Numbered from the stretch's first letter, positions 44,368-53,792 are shown. The stretch is 64,000 bases of DNA from Aeromonas popoffii (GCF_000820025.1 NZ_CDBI01000079.1:124001-188000); one strand, 5' to 3'. Numbers and translations are program-made. Notes: generated by a model from the letters alone, not told the origin.

Positions 44368-45369
44368 TTACTGTTTCACTTCTTTTACGCCGGTGACGCT
44401 TACTTCAACGCGACGATCCGGTGCCAGGCAGGCGATCAGCTGTGCCCGGGCCTGGATGCCGTCACACTGGGTGCCGGTGACCGGGTTGGCTGTGCCACGA
44501 CCTTCGATGGTGACCTTGCCAGCAGGCAGACCCTTGCTGATCAATACGTCGGCCACGGTGCGGGCGCGGGCTTCGGACAGTCTCAGGTTGTGCGCTTCAG
44601 AACCGATGCGGTCTGTGAAGCCGACGACTACGGCGCTGCCATCTCTCGGCTGCACGTCGACGATCTGCTGATACAGGGTATTCAGCGCGGCAACACCTTC
44701 CGGCTTCAGAGTGGATTTGCCAAAGGCAAACAGCACGTCCGAGCTCAGGGAGAAGTTCTTTTCGACCATCACTGGCTCAGGAACCGGCTCGGGAGCCGGT
44801 GCCGGGACGGGGGCAACGTAAGAGGTGCGGTTCGGGTGAAACACCAGTTCCAGGGTTGCCAAGCTCATGTTGGTTTCCCCGGTCACATTCTCATCACCCA
44901 CGTTCCACAGGTAGCGGTAGCGGGCTTGCAGATCGAGGAGGTCGGTGAGCTTGGCGGTCAGGCCCAGACCGGCCAGCGGCACGGTGACTTGGTCGCTGCT
45001 GTTCTTGCCGTTGACATTGCTGAAGTAGGCTCCACCTTCTGCAAATACGGAGAAGATGTCGCCCAGTGGCAGACGGGCAAGACCGGACAGGGTAGCGCCC
45101 TGGGTCCTGAAGTTGGCACCGTCGACATCGAATTGGCCGGTGTAGAGGTAGCCCAGTTCAGCGGCGTAGTTATCATTGAAGTTGTAACCACCAAACAGGG
45201 AGAGCGCGGTAGCGTCCTGATCAGCGTCTTTGTCAAAGTCGTTCAGGTCATGGCCATAAGCCCAACCGGCGCCGATACCTGTGTACCAGTCGTTGGCTGC
45301 CTGAGCGGTGGAAGTTCCCATTGCCGTGATGGCCAGAGCAATCAGGGCAGGTGCCATTTTCATTTTCAT
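44368..45369 (-). CDS. ompA: OmpA-family outer membrane protein (distal copy)
   Basis: 333 aa: signal peptide (cleaved after AQA near residue 24), an eight-strand beta-barrel (NDWYTGIGAGWAYGHDL... to LATLELVFHPN), a short Pro/Ala/Glu linker (VAPVPAPAPEPVPEPV), and a C-terminal OmpA domain binding peptidoglycan (FGKSTLKPEGVAALNTLYQQI, VVGFTDRIGSEAHNLRLSEARA). Two cysteines near the end (QCDG, ACLAP) probably pair. It has its own terminator and follows the second ompA by 434 bp. Barrel loops differ strongly from the neighbour, C-terminal halves hardly at all. Confidence 0.95.
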   Translation of the reverse strand: MKMKMAPALIALAITAMGTSTAQAANDWYTGIGAGWAYGHDLNDFDKDADQDATALSLFGGYNFNDNYAAELGYLYTGQFDVDGANFRTQGATLSGLARLPLGDIFSVFAEGGAYFSNVNGKNSSDQVTVPLAGLGLTAKLTDLLDLQARYRYLWNVGDENVTGETNMSLATLELVFHPNRTSYVAPVPAPAPEPVPEPVMVEKNFSLSSDVLFAFGKSTLKPEGVAALNTLYQQIVDVQPRDGSAVVVGFTDRIGSEAHNLRLSEARARTVADVLISKGLPAGKVTIEGRGTANPVTGTQCDGIQARAQLIACLAPDRRVEVSVTGVKEVKQ

Positions 45370-45747
45370 CGTTTCATCCTCGTTGAGTTTGCTGTGCTAG
45401 GGCGTACTGCGCACTCTAATCAGTTATACCGGTCACAGGTGACAATTCAGCTGCGACTTCCATGGTGTATCACGACTGGCTTGAATGAAAAAAGAGACGG
45501 TATCCTGGATACTCATGAAGTCTTGGCCTCATGGACAACTAACCGGACAATAAGCACTTTTAAAAGTTCATCTAATCCCTCACAAGCAGAGTAACTGTAT
45601 TCTTTTGACCCACTTTTATCAAGTTTCTGTACAGGTATCCAGCACTTGTGCGGGTTTGAGCGAACAAGCAGGGCGTGTGGCGGGGGAGACGGTTTGACAG
45701 AAAGTGTCGCGTCTTGCTGCGTTCACTATTAATCAATGGAAAGCGGG
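45370..45747. other. Leader and promoter region of the distal ompA gene
   Basis: About 380 bases, A+T richer than the genes, between the two ompA units. It should contain the distal ompA promoter and a long leader. GAGGATG precedes the start codon. I see no other gene. Confidence 0.5.
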
Positions 45748-45780
45748 AAAACAAAAGGGGATGCCGTGGCATCCCCTTTT
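45748..45780 (-). terminator. Terminator of the proximal ompA gene
   Basis: Minus-strand stem AAAAGGGGATGCC / GGCATCCCCTTTT followed by GTTTTCCC. Confidence 0.9.
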
Positions 45781-45803
45781 CACATCATCGGAACAAAGTC
45801 AGA

Positions 45804-46823
45804 TTATTTCTGAACTTCTTTTACGCCAGAGATGCGAACTTCTACGCGACGATCCGGTGCCAGGCAGGCGATCAGCTGTGCTCTGGCCTTGATGCCGTCG
45901 CACTGGGCGCCGGTGACCGGGTTGGCGGTGCCACGACCTTCGATGGTGACCTTGCCGGCAGCCATACCCTTGCTCACCAAGAAGTCAGCAACGGTACGGG
46001 CGCGAGCTTCGGACAGCTTCAGGTTTTGTGCTTCAGAACCGATGCGGTCTGTAAAGCCGACGACCACGGCGCTGCCATCTCTCGGCTGCACGTCGACGAT
46101 CTGCTGATACAGGGTATTCAGCGCGGCAACACCTTCCGGCTTCAGAGTGGATTTGCCAAAGGCAAACAGCACGTCGGAGTTCAGGGCGAAGTTCTTCTCA
46201 ACAACCTGCGGGGCAGGAGCCGGAGCTTCTTCAACAATCGGAGCCGGAGCCGGCGCTACGTAGGAAGAACGGAACGGGTGGTATACGGCTTCCAGGGTCG
46301 CAACGCTCTGGTTGGACTTGTAGCGTACATCGTTGACTTGCAGGTCAGCCACGTCCCACATGTAGCGGTAGCGAGCTTGCAGATCCAGCGCGTCGTTAAC
46401 CTTGTAGGTCACGCCCAGGCCAGCCAGCGGGGATACTCTGGTATCGCTGGTGCCCATGCCGTCGGTGTGAGCCCAGTAGGCGCCGCCTTCAGCGAAGGCA
46501 GAGAAGTCGCCGCCCAGCGGCAGACGAGCGATACCGGACAGGGTGGCACCCTGGTTTTCGTAACGGTTGCCATCGGTGTTGCCACGGCCAGCGTACTGGT
46601 AGCCTAATTCGGTACCGAAGTTTTCGGTGAAGTTGTAACCAACGAAGGCGTTGGCAGCCGCCGCGTTTTCTTCGCCAGTGTTCACGCCTTCGATCTTGTT
46701 CAGACCGTTGAAGTGGGCAGCACCGACACCGGCACCGAAGTAGATGTCGTCAGCGGCGTGAGCTGCAGTTGCACCCATGGTAGCCATAGCGATGGCGATC
46801 AAGGAAGGGGCCATTTTCATCAT
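45804..46823 (-). CDS. ompA: OmpA-family outer membrane protein (proximal copy)
   Basis: 339 aa with a signal peptide (cleaved after AHA at about residue 22), beta-barrel domain (DDIYFGAGVGAAHFNGLNKI to EAVYHPFRSSYVAP), Pro/Ala linker (APIVEEAPAPAP) and the C-terminal peptidoglycan-binding domain almost identical to the downstream paralogue. OmpA proteins hold the outer membrane to the wall and act as adhesins and phage receptors. ACGAGGA precedes the start; a second ATG follows immediately. A long leader (~200 nt) from a TTGATC/TAGAGT promoter is predicted. Confidence 0.95.
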   Translation of the reverse strand: MMKMAPSLIAIAMATMGATAAHAADDIYFGAGVGAAHFNGLNKIEGVNTGEENAAAANAFVGYNFTENFGTELGYQYAGRGNTDGNRYENQGATLSGIARLPLGGDFSAFAEGGAYWAHTDGMGTSDTRVSPLAGLGVTYKVNDALDLQARYRYMWDVADLQVNDVRYKSNQSVATLEAVYHPFRSSYVAPAPAPIVEEAPAPAPQVVEKNFALNSDVLFAFGKSTLKPEGVAALNTLYQQIVDVQPRDGSAVVVGFTDRIGSEAQNLKLSEARARTVADFLVSKGMAAGKVTIEGRGTANPVTGAQCDGIKARAQLIACLAPDRRVEVRISGVKEVQK

Positions 46824-47038
46824 AAAAAAATCCTCGTAGAGATGGCACGTTGTTCACGTGCTTCGCACTTTTTAATTTATGTAAGCTGCAGGCTCTGCCG
46901 AACAACAGCGTTGAGTCTGGCAGGGATCCCGGTTCCATCCGGGAGGCACACATTCCTGGTGCACAAGCGAGCGGGTAGCAGCGTAAGCAATGCCTTCACC
47001 CTTCACGAACAGCCGACGTCATTCCGATGACGTGGCGC

Positions 47039-47074
47039 ACTCTATGCCGATTTCAAAACATGATCAAGCTCACA
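47039..47074 (-). promoter_or_regulatory. Predicted promoter of the proximal ompA gene
   Basis: Minus strand: -35 TTGATC (47062-47067), 17-bp spacer, -10 TAGAGT (47039-47044). A CRP-like TGTGA-N6-TCATG overlaps the -35 (47059-47074). The transcript would have about 205 bases of leader, the only content of the 46.8-47.1 kb gap, and a possible target for small RNAs. Confidence 0.5.
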
Positions 47075-47130
47075 CATAATACATATGGCAAATTGTGTCG
47101 CGTGGATAACTGGCTGTTTATCCGAATTAA

Positions 47131-47727
47131 TTAGTGATCCAAATAGGCTCTGTGCAGCTTCTTTTCGAGTTTAATATAGGCCTGAACCCAGTCAGATTGC
47201 GCCATAGAGGGAGATACCCTCGCCTGGAATACCGCCAGATAATCGGCCTCGGTTGCTTCGCACAGTAAGGGTGTGAAGCTGAGCAAAAAATGACGGGCGA
47301 GGTAGGGGTCGAGGGGCCAGATGTTGAGGATGGCCCGCGCCACGGGCTGAACCGCAGCTGAACAGAGAAAATGGCGATGACCCGCCTCCAGCCAGAGCGC
47401 CATCTCGGCGAGCCCGCTTTCAGGCACCAGACCCCCGTCTCCCTGCCCGTTGGCAAGGGCAAGGCTTTGGCCATTACCGAGCAGCAGATGTCCGTCTTCT
47501 TGCAAGACTCCATCGTGACTGCGCAGGGGCAGGCCGGGCACGGGCTGTTCGAGAAACAGGCTGCTTTTATCATTGAGCGCGGTCAAAATCGCTGCCGCCT
47601 GATCATGCATGGCCGCAGGTAACCAGAAGGCTTCGGCGCGTGTCTGCTGGCCTTGCATCAACTGGCGGGTGAGGTCTGCGGGTGTTGAAACTGGTTGTAA
47701 ACAGGAGATTATGCCGGGGAGTGCCAT
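47131..47727 (-). CDS. Protein of unknown function (198 aa)
   Basis: Soluble, slightly acidic protein, mostly predicted helical (AEMALWLEAGHRHFLC, LARHFLLSFTPLLCEATEADYLAVFQ, YIKLEKKLHRAYLD). I do not recognise a family or catalytic motif. TAGGAAC precedes the ATG. It is divergent from a small helix-turn-helix regulator 259 bp away and upstream of ompA without an obvious terminator between, so read-through into ompA is possible. Confidence 0.7.
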   Translation of the reverse strand: MALPGIISCLQPVSTPADLTRQLMQGQQTRAEAFWLPAAMHDQAAAILTALNDKSSLFLEQPVPGLPLRSHDGVLQEDGHLLLGNGQSLALANGQGDGGLVPESGLAEMALWLEAGHRHFLCSAAVQPVARAILNIWPLDPYLARHFLLSFTPLLCEATEADYLAVFQARVSPSMAQSDWVQAYIKLEKKLHRAYLDH

Positions 47728-47986
47728 GAGTTCCTACTCTTTAGGGATAGCTAGCGGATTATACGAGTTATTTCTGCTGCAACAATAAAGGTTTCTTTTC
47801 GAGACTGTTTACCTGAGGCGGTTGAGCGATTACCATCCCCAATGTTTGCAAGGGTTGTCGTCGAAAGACGCTGATTAAAGATAGAGGCTCGACCATAACG
47901 AGTCCGTTCAAAACTGATACACTTGACTACGAGTCGTCGCGAAAAATAAAGGTGGAGTTAATCCGCCGTACGGAGTATTGAACAAT

Positions 47987-48253
47987 ATGAATTCAAATAT
48001 CGTAACTGTTGGTAAAAAGATCCGTCAGATCCGTGAAGCGGTCGGTTTAAGCCGTCCCAAGTTTGCCGATCTGCTGGGTGTTCCCCCGACCACCCTGAAG
48101 AACTATGAACTGGGTTATCGTGAAGTTGGTGGCGCCTTCCTGGTGGCACTGGCGCATCACCCGGAGCTGCACAAGTTCACCCTCTGGCTGCTGGCTGACA
48201 AGAAAGTCGCCGAAATTGGCCAGATCGGTCCGGACGATATTGCCAAGGCTTGA
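47987..48253 (+). CDS. Small XRE-type helix-turn-helix regulator
   Basis: 88 aa. VGKKIRQIREAVGLSRPKFADLLGVPPTTLKNYELGYREVG is a Cro/CI-type DNA-binding domain (about residues 6-50); the tail (LHKFTLWLLADKKVAEIGQIGP) resembles the short dimerisation end of chromosomal repressors found in Shewanella and Aeromonas. Start ATG 47987 has GGAG about 12 bases upstream; the TTG at 47978 is too close to it. It may regulate the divergent unknown gene. Confidence 0.85.
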   Translation: MNSNIVTVGKKIRQIREAVGLSRPKFADLLGVPPTTLKNYELGYREVGGAFLVALAHHPELHKFTLWLLADKKVAEIGQIGPDDIAKA

Positions 48254-48270
48254 TTTATTTGGGCTTTGAC

Positions 48271-48301
48271 AAAAATGCCGCCATTGAGGCGGCATTTTTT
48301 T
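48271..48301 (+). terminator. Terminator after the XRE gene
   Basis: AAAAATGCCGCC-ATTGA-GGCGGCATTTTTTT, also usable on the other strand. Confidence 0.92.
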
Positions 48302-48457
48302 ATCCATCTAATAACCACTTCAGTTAATTAAATTTGGCTAATTGTGCTCTCGTCCGGGATTTTAACGAAAATTTCTTGGAAAGCCGGATTAATCCTCAGA
48401 AAATTCCTGCTATAAAATCAGTATTATCCTTCGCGTGATGCGCACAGTGAGACAAGT

Positions 48458-49819
48458 ATGAGTCAAACCATTCCCCAGGTCAGAGATGGCTTTACCAGTA
48501 AATTTGGTGTTCTTGCCGCCACCCTGGGCTCTGCCGTCGGGCTGGGCAATATCTGGAAATTTCCCTATCTGACGGGTGAAAACGGCGGCGCCGGTTTTCT
48601 GCTGGTCTATGTGATTGCCACCCTGCTGGTGGGATTGCCGGTGATGATTTCCGAGATCATGCTGGGTCGCAAGGGCAAGGCCGATGCGGTGACAACTCTG
48701 AGCAAACTGAGCCCCAAGGGGCAACCCTGGTGGCTGATTGCCGTGATGGGAGTGGTCGCCGCCTTCCTCATCATGTCCTTCTATTCCGAAGTGGCGGCCT
48801 GGGTGTTCGCCTATATCTTCAAGGCCATCAGTGGCGAGATACTGTCGACCGACCCTGCGGTCACGGGGGCTGCCTTCAATGCGCTCATCACCAACCCGCT
48901 GCAGAGCCTGCTCTGGCAATGGCTGGTGTTGGCGCTGATGGGGGGAATACTGTTGATGGGGGTTTCCAAGGGGATCGAAGCGGTCACCAAGAAGCTGATG
49001 CCGGTGCTCTTTATCTTGCTGCTGGTCATCGGTATCCGCAGTCTGACTCTGCCGGGGGCGAGCGAAGGTCTCGCCTTCCTCTTCTCGCCAGATTTCTCCA
49101 AGATCACCGGGGCCGTGGTACTGACCGCCATGGGGCTGGCCTTCTTCAAGCTCTCCATCGGTATGGGTTGCATGATGACCTATGGCAGCTACTTCCGGGA
49201 TGATCAGAACATTCCGCTTACCACCTTCCGGGTGATGTGCGCCGATCTGTTTGTCTCCATGCTGGCGGGGATCGCCATCTTCCCAGCCGTGTTTGCCTTC
49301 GGGTTCGAGCCCTCGGCCGGCCCCTCCCTGCTGTTCATCACCATTCCGGCAGTGTTTGCCAGTATCCCGTTTGGCCATGTTTTCATGGTGCTCTTCTTTG
49401 TACTGTCCGCTATTGCGGCCACCGGTGCCATGCTCTCCATTCTGGAAGTGCCGGTCTCGGTGCTCTCCGAGCGCTTCAAGATGAGCCGCCCCAAGGCGAC
49501 CCTGATCAACCTGCTGGTACTGGGTGCGGTGGGTTCCACCTGTGCGCTCTCCAACAGCTCGCTGGCGGATGTGCAGATTGCGGGCAAGACCTTCTTCGAT
49601 CTGTTTGACTACCTCTCCTCCAACATACTGATGCCGCTGGGCGGTATCTTCCTCTGCCTGTTTGTGGGCTGGGTATGGGGTGAGGAGAAGATGCGCGATG
49701 CTCTGACCAATGGCGGCGAGCTGGCTCTGCCGATCCTCAAACCACTGTTCTTCATCATTCGTTACGTATCGCCGCTGTTGATCCTGATCGTGATGCTCAA
49801 AGGGCTGGGGCTGTTCTAG
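48458..49819 (+). CDS. NSS-family sodium-dependent transporter
   Basis: 453-aa, 11-12 helix sodium symporter of amino acids or related amines. The N-terminal signature FTSKFGVLAATLGSAVGLGNIWKFPYLTGENGG includes the unwound TM1 (AVGLGNIWKFP) that binds sodium and substrate; TM6 region SPDFSKITGAVVLTAMGLAFFKLSIGMG is also typical. An 11-helix bacterial subtype (like Tyt1/MhsT). The substrate cannot be told. It is followed by a MITE-like element carrying a terminator. Confidence 0.93.
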   Translation: MSQTIPQVRDGFTSKFGVLAATLGSAVGLGNIWKFPYLTGENGGAGFLLVYVIATLLVGLPVMISEIMLGRKGKADAVTTLSKLSPKGQPWWLIAVMGVVAAFLIMSFYSEVAAWVFAYIFKAISGEILSTDPAVTGAAFNALITNPLQSLLWQWLVLALMGGILLMGVSKGIEAVTKKLMPVLFILLLVIGIRSLTLPGASEGLAFLFSPDFSKITGAVVLTAMGLAFFKLSIGMGCMMTYGSYFRDDQNIPLTTFRVMCADLFVSMLAGIAIFPAVFAFGFEPSAGPSLLFITIPAVFASIPFGHVFMVLFFVLSAIAATGAMLSILEVPVSVLSERFKMSRPKATLINLLVLGAVGSTCALSNSSLADVQIAGKTFFDLFDYLSSNILMPLGGIFLCLFVGWVWGEEKMRDALTNGGELALPILKPLFFIIRYVSPLLILIVMLKGLGLF

Positions 49820-49838
49820 AAAAAGAGTGCGGCAAAGC

Positions 49839-50044
49839 TAATGCCAGTCAGTTAAGAGAAAGTGAGTCTCAGCCCGCGAGGTATAAGGGCCAAAGAGTGA
49901 GGGAGGCATAAATGCCTCCCTCTTTTTATTGGATGCCCATCAGGGCAAAGGTGTCAGCCACATTGACGCGTTAACCATGGCACCGTTCCTGTTATTCAAC
50001 ATTTCGAATGTTCAGTCACAAAAGTGCTTAACTGACTGGCATTA
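49839..50044. mobile_element. MITE-like element, 206 bp
   Basis: Perfect 18-bp terminal inverted repeats TAATGCCAGTCAGTTAAG (49839-49856) and its reverse complement (50027-50044). The interior has no ORF of note and includes a strong terminator. No clear target-site duplication is seen in the flanks. The ends look like those of a DDE insertion sequence, so it is probably a non-autonomous derivative. Confidence 0.75.
49899..49928 (+). terminator. Terminator inside the MITE-like element
   Basis: GAGGGAGGCAT-AA-ATGCCTCCCTC followed by TTTTTATT; it now probably ends the NSS transporter transcript. Confidence 0.88.
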
Positions 50045-50087
50045 CACTGCAAGGCGCTCTTTATTATTGGTGCGATTGGGGGGAGGG

Positions 50088-50957
50088 TTACAGCAACCCG
50101 AGGCGGCCCAGCTCCTCCTTGAGCTGATCAAGGTTGCGTTCGACGCAGGCCTCCCCCTCGTTGATGGCATCGCTGGCACGATGAAAATCCATGATGGAGA
50201 AGCTGCCCAGGCGTGGACAAAGCTGGATTTCCGGCGGGTCCCCCGCCATTCGGGCGCGGGTGATCCGTTCCTGCATGATGTTGATAGAGCCGCTCATCAC
50301 GCTCCACAGACCGGGAGTGGCCGGTGCCGATTCGCCGCGATTAAGCCACTGACTGAGCAAGCCGCCGCCACCCGGTTGATCCGGTCCGTCGGTCCAGGGC
50401 TGGTGCATGTCGTTGTTGAGGTTAACCGCAATCACTACCTCTGCGCCCATGGCGCGGGCCAGCGAGATGGGAACCGGGTTGACCACGGCGCCATCTACCA
50501 GCCAGCGGTCGTTGACCCGGGTTGGAGTGAGGATCCCCGGCATGCCACAGGAGGCGCGCACTGCCTGGCGTAGCGAGCCCCGTTGCAGCCAGATCTCGCG
50601 GCCGGTGTCGAGTTCGGTGGCGATGCAGGCGAAGGGGATGGGCAGGTTCTCGAGATCGGGATCCCCCAGATGGCTGGCGGCGAGACCAAATACCTTCTCA
50701 CCGCGAAACAGGCCGCCGGAGAGGGCGGGATCGAGCAGGCCGACGACTTGCAGCCGGCTGAAGCCGCGAACCCAGGACTCGAGCTTGTCCAGCTTGCCCG
50801 CAGCATAGGCGGCGCCGACGAAACTGCCGATTGAGCAACCTGCTACCAGATCTGGTTTGACGCCGAGGCGATCAAGGGCACGGATGACACCAATGTGGGC
50901 CCATCCTCTGGCGGCGCCGCTCCCGAGAGCGAGCCCTACGCGGGGTTTACGTGGCAC
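50088..50957 (-). CDS. rssA: Patatin-like phospholipase RssA-like
   Basis: 289 aa. Oxyanion loop GSGAARGWAHIGV, nucleophile S42 in GCSIGS (GxSxG), and catalytic D155 in WLVDGAVVNPVP complete the Ser-Asp dyad of bacterial patatins. The layout and length match E. coli RssA. No signal peptide. Substrate is probably a phospholipid or acyl ester; the physiological role is unsettled. GGAGGA precedes the ATG. Confidence 0.9.
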   Translation of the reverse strand: MPRKPRVGLALGSGAARGWAHIGVIRALDRLGVKPDLVAGCSIGSFVGAAYAAGKLDKLESWVRGFSRLQVVGLLDPALSGGLFRGEKVFGLAASHLGDPDLENLPIPFACIATELDTGREIWLQRGSLRQAVRASCGMPGILTPTRVNDRWLVDGAVVNPVPISLARAMGAEVVIAVNLNNDMHQPWTDGPDQPGGGGLLSQWLNRGESAPATPGLWSVMSGSINIMQERITRARMAGDPPEIQLCPRLGSFSIMDFHRASDAINEGEACVERNLDQLKEELGRLGLL

Positions 50958-51002
50958 AACTTTCCTCCAAAAAAGGGTTGGGTGACCAGCTTACCTCGCA
51001 AG

Positions 51003-52544
51003 TCAGGAGGCGTCACCCAGCCATCTTTCACTGCGGTTGCGTCCGTTGGCCTTGGCCTGATAAAGCGCCATGTCGGCGCGGCGCACCGCTTCATGGAGCT
51101 GGACGCTCTCCTCGTGGGGGTAATAGCCGAGGCTGATGGTGACAGCCAGATCAGGTTCGATGGTGGCCCAGTCGTGGTCGGCGACCGCGATCCTGATCTG
51201 TTCCGCCAGTTCGCCGAGACGGGATACGTCGCTGTGGCCGATCAGTAGCAGGAACTCCTCACCGCCCCAGCGGACCAGGCGGTCTGATGGGCCGAGTTGC
51301 TGCTGGCAGATTTGTACCAGCCGGATCAGCACGATATCGCCAACGGCATGGCCAAAGTTGTCGTTAACCCGTTTGAAGTGATCCGCGTCGAACATCAGCA
51401 TTCCCGGCCGGAGCCGCGCCAGGCTGCCAGTTTGCTCCAGCAGGACCAGATAGTGGCGGTTGAAGGCACCGGTGAGGGCATCATGACAGGAGAGATAGTT
51501 GAGCCGCTGGTTGAGGCGATGGGACCTCAGATTGGAGAGGGCCGCCAGCAGCAAGAAAAGGATGGCGAGCAGGGTTGGAGCGGACTGGTAGGCAAGGGTC
51601 CATGCCAGCGGCAGCAGAGTGACGCTGTGCACCAGCAGCAAGGGGGTATCGGGGACAGCTAGCGTCAGTTGCAATGCCCCCTCTCGCCACTGGTACTGTA
51701 CAGTTGGAGCAAGATCCTGGGGGATTCGCGGTTCCTTCGTACTGCTGGCTAGCACCTGATGGTACTGGTTGAGAAGCAGATACTGCCCCAGCGCGGGCGT
51801 CAGCCGATCGAGTTGCAGTTGCAGGCGTGAGAGCAGAATATCCATGCTAATCATCCCCACCAGCGACCCGTCTTTGTAAAGAGGTTGGGACATGGTGACC
51901 ATGGTGCCAAGTCCGGCGAAATCTTCGTAAGGGCGGGAGAGAATGGTGTCCTGTGTGGGGTTGGGTGACATCAGCGCATCCTGCCAGTAGTGCTTCTCAT
52001 AGATGCTGCGGCTAAAGCGGAACTGGCTGGAGGGGATCCATGGGTAGAGGTAGATGAAGTTGTCCACACCGGTAAAGTAGACCCAGGCGATCTCCTCGCC
52101 AAGGCGCTGGCTGGCGGTGGCCAGCAAGGGGGAGAGACTCAGCGCCAGATGAAATCGCGCCTCCCGCTCACTGCCGGGGGGAGGTAATGGGCCTTCCCCG
52201 GTGAGGTTGCCTGCCAGCCCCGCAGGCAGGTCGGCGGGGAGCTTGTCGAGTACCAGTCCCTGATCCGGCAGTTGTTGGATATAGCTGTAGAGCTGGCGGG
52301 TCAGCGCCGATTGAGGGTCGCTGCGCAGCCGCTCTTCGGCCTGACCGCGCATCGCTTCGAGAAAGGTGTCGGTCCTCTGGAACTGATCCTGAAGGTGAAT
52401 AGCACTATTGAGGGTGTCGCTCAGGTAGAGGCTCTCTATCTGTTTCAGGTTTTGTCGCAAGGTCAGACCAATCAGCAGGGTGACCAGAGCGAACAGCAGC
52501 CAAGTAAGGCGTGTGGGAAAGCGGGCGTCGGACACGTTGAGCAT
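51003..52544 (-). CDS. Membrane diguanylate cyclase with periplasmic sensor
   Basis: 513 aa: helix 1 (about 13-30), a large periplasmic domain of dCACHE type (to ~295, with WVYFTGVDNFIYLYPW and GMISMDILLSRL), helix 2 (~297-325), then GGDEF: LSCHDALTGAFNRHYL, LMFDADHFKRVNDNFGHAVGD, active site RWGGEEF. The RxxD inhibitory site is missing (GPSD). It makes c-di-GMP in response to a periplasmic ligand. Ribosome site weak. It ends 45 bp from the patatin gene and may be co-transcribed. Confidence 0.92.
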   Translation of the reverse strand: MLNVSDARFPTRLTWLLFALVTLLIGLTLRQNLKQIESLYLSDTLNSAIHLQDQFQRTDTFLEAMRGQAEERLRSDPQSALTRQLYSYIQQLPDQGLVLDKLPADLPAGLAGNLTGEGPLPPPGSEREARFHLALSLSPLLATASQRLGEEIAWVYFTGVDNFIYLYPWIPSSQFRFSRSIYEKHYWQDALMSPNPTQDTILSRPYEDFAGLGTMVTMSQPLYKDGSLVGMISMDILLSRLQLQLDRLTPALGQYLLLNQYHQVLASSTKEPRIPQDLAPTVQYQWREGALQLTLAVPDTPLLLVHSVTLLPLAWTLAYQSAPTLLAILFLLLAALSNLRSHRLNQRLNYLSCHDALTGAFNRHYLVLLEQTGSLARLRPGMLMFDADHFKRVNDNFGHAVGDIVLIRLVQICQQQLGPSDRLVRWGGEEFLLLIGHSDVSRLGELAEQIRIAVADHDWATIEPDLAVTISLGYYPHEESVQLHEAVRRADMALYQAKANGRNRSERWLGDAS

Positions 52545-52742
52545 AGGCAGCTATCTGGCGTTACAAAGGAAACTGTCGTTAGTGTAAGCGAGGTAGCCGG
52601 AAAAAAAATAGAACCGCAAAAAATGCAGTGATCTCATCGCCTTCCTGTTACGTTTTGTCACATTTATACATAGTCACGGCATAGTCTGTGGCTAAAATGG
52701 CCCCAATCTGGATTTACCCTTTCACTCTTCATGGATTGTTCG

Positions 52743-53792
52743 ATGAAAATGCGTATCTGGCTCGGCTCGGGCCTTCTCTTTATCGTGGTTGCCGGTGTCT
52801 GGGCGCTGCGTCACACCGAACCGGCCCCCAAAGCGCCGGCCAGACAGGTCAATATCCGCACCGAAACCGTCAAGCAGAGCCTGGCCGAACCCACCATCAA
52901 GCTGGTGGGCAAGCTGGCCGCCAACCGCTCCGTGGTGATAAGCCCCGAGGTGACAGGGCGTATCGTCAAGATAGCGGTGCGTTCCGGTCAGCAGGTCAAG
53001 CAGGGCGATACCCTGATAGCGCTGGATGCGGGCAAGCAGCAGGCGGAGCTCGCGGAGCAGAACGCCAGCGTGCGCGATGAGGCCCGCAAGCTGCGGGATA
53101 TGCGCCGGCTGGTGGCGCGCGGTGCCATCACCACCTCCGAGCTGGAAGGGCAGGAGGCCATAGTGGCCCAGGCCCAGGCCCGTGCCGATGCGGCCAAATA
53201 CGAGTTGTCGCTGCGCACCCTGCAGGCTCCCTTCAACGGCACCGTCAGCCTGATTGATCTCAGTGAAGGGGCCCTGGTCAACAGCGGTGATACCCTGCTT
53301 CATCTCGATGAGTTGGCCAAGTTGCGGCTCGATCTGGCGGTGCCCGAGCGCTATCTCTCTCAGTTGCGTCCCGGCATGGCGGTGACGGCAACCAGCTCGG
53401 CCTGGCCTGATCAAGCGTTTCGTGGCGTGCTGGAAACCCTGGACAGCCGTGTCTCCAACGATACCCAGAACATCAAGGCGCGCGTCATCATCCCCAATCC
53501 CGACGGTCAATTGCGGCCCGGCATGCTGCTCAACCTGGCGCTCTCCCTGCCGCCCCAGAAGATGACCCTGATCCCGGCCCAGTCGGTGGAGTATGCCGGC
53601 GAGCTGCGCTTCGTCTATCGGCTCGAGCCTGATGGCCTGGTCAAGCGGGTGCCCGTGGTGCTGGGGGATACCCATGGCGAGGAGGTGTGGGTTACCGAGG
53701 GGCTGAAGGTCGGCGATCGCATCGCGGTTGAGGGGCTGGTCAATCTGCGTGACGGCGTCAGCGTGAACGATCTGGCGGAGGTAAAAGGCTGA
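52743..53792 (+). CDS. RND efflux periplasmic adaptor subunit
   Basis: 349 aa, anchored by an N-terminal signal/anchor helix (MRIWLGSGLLFIVVAGVWAL). Lipoyl halves (VVISPEVTGRIVKIAVRSGQQVKQGDTLIALD and APFNGTVSLIDLSEGALVNSGDTLLHL), a short hairpin, beta-barrel and membrane-proximal domains follow. It links the RND pump to an outer-membrane channel not encoded here. ATG 52743 has GGA upstream; the ATG at 52731 has none. The stop overlaps the pump start (TGATG). Confidence 0.92.
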   Translation: MKMRIWLGSGLLFIVVAGVWALRHTEPAPKAPARQVNIRTETVKQSLAEPTIKLVGKLAANRSVVISPEVTGRIVKIAVRSGQQVKQGDTLIALDAGKQQAELAEQNASVRDEARKLRDMRRLVARGAITTSELEGQEAIVAQAQARADAAKYELSLRTLQAPFNGTVSLIDLSEGALVNSGDTLLHLDELAKLRLDLAVPERYLSQLRPGMAVTATSSAWPDQAFRGVLETLDSRVSNDTQNIKARVIIPNPDGQLRPGMLLNLALSLPPQKMTLIPAQSVEYAGELRFVYRLEPDGLVKRVPVVLGDTHGEEVWVTEGLKVGDRIAVEGLVNLRDGVSVNDLAEVKG

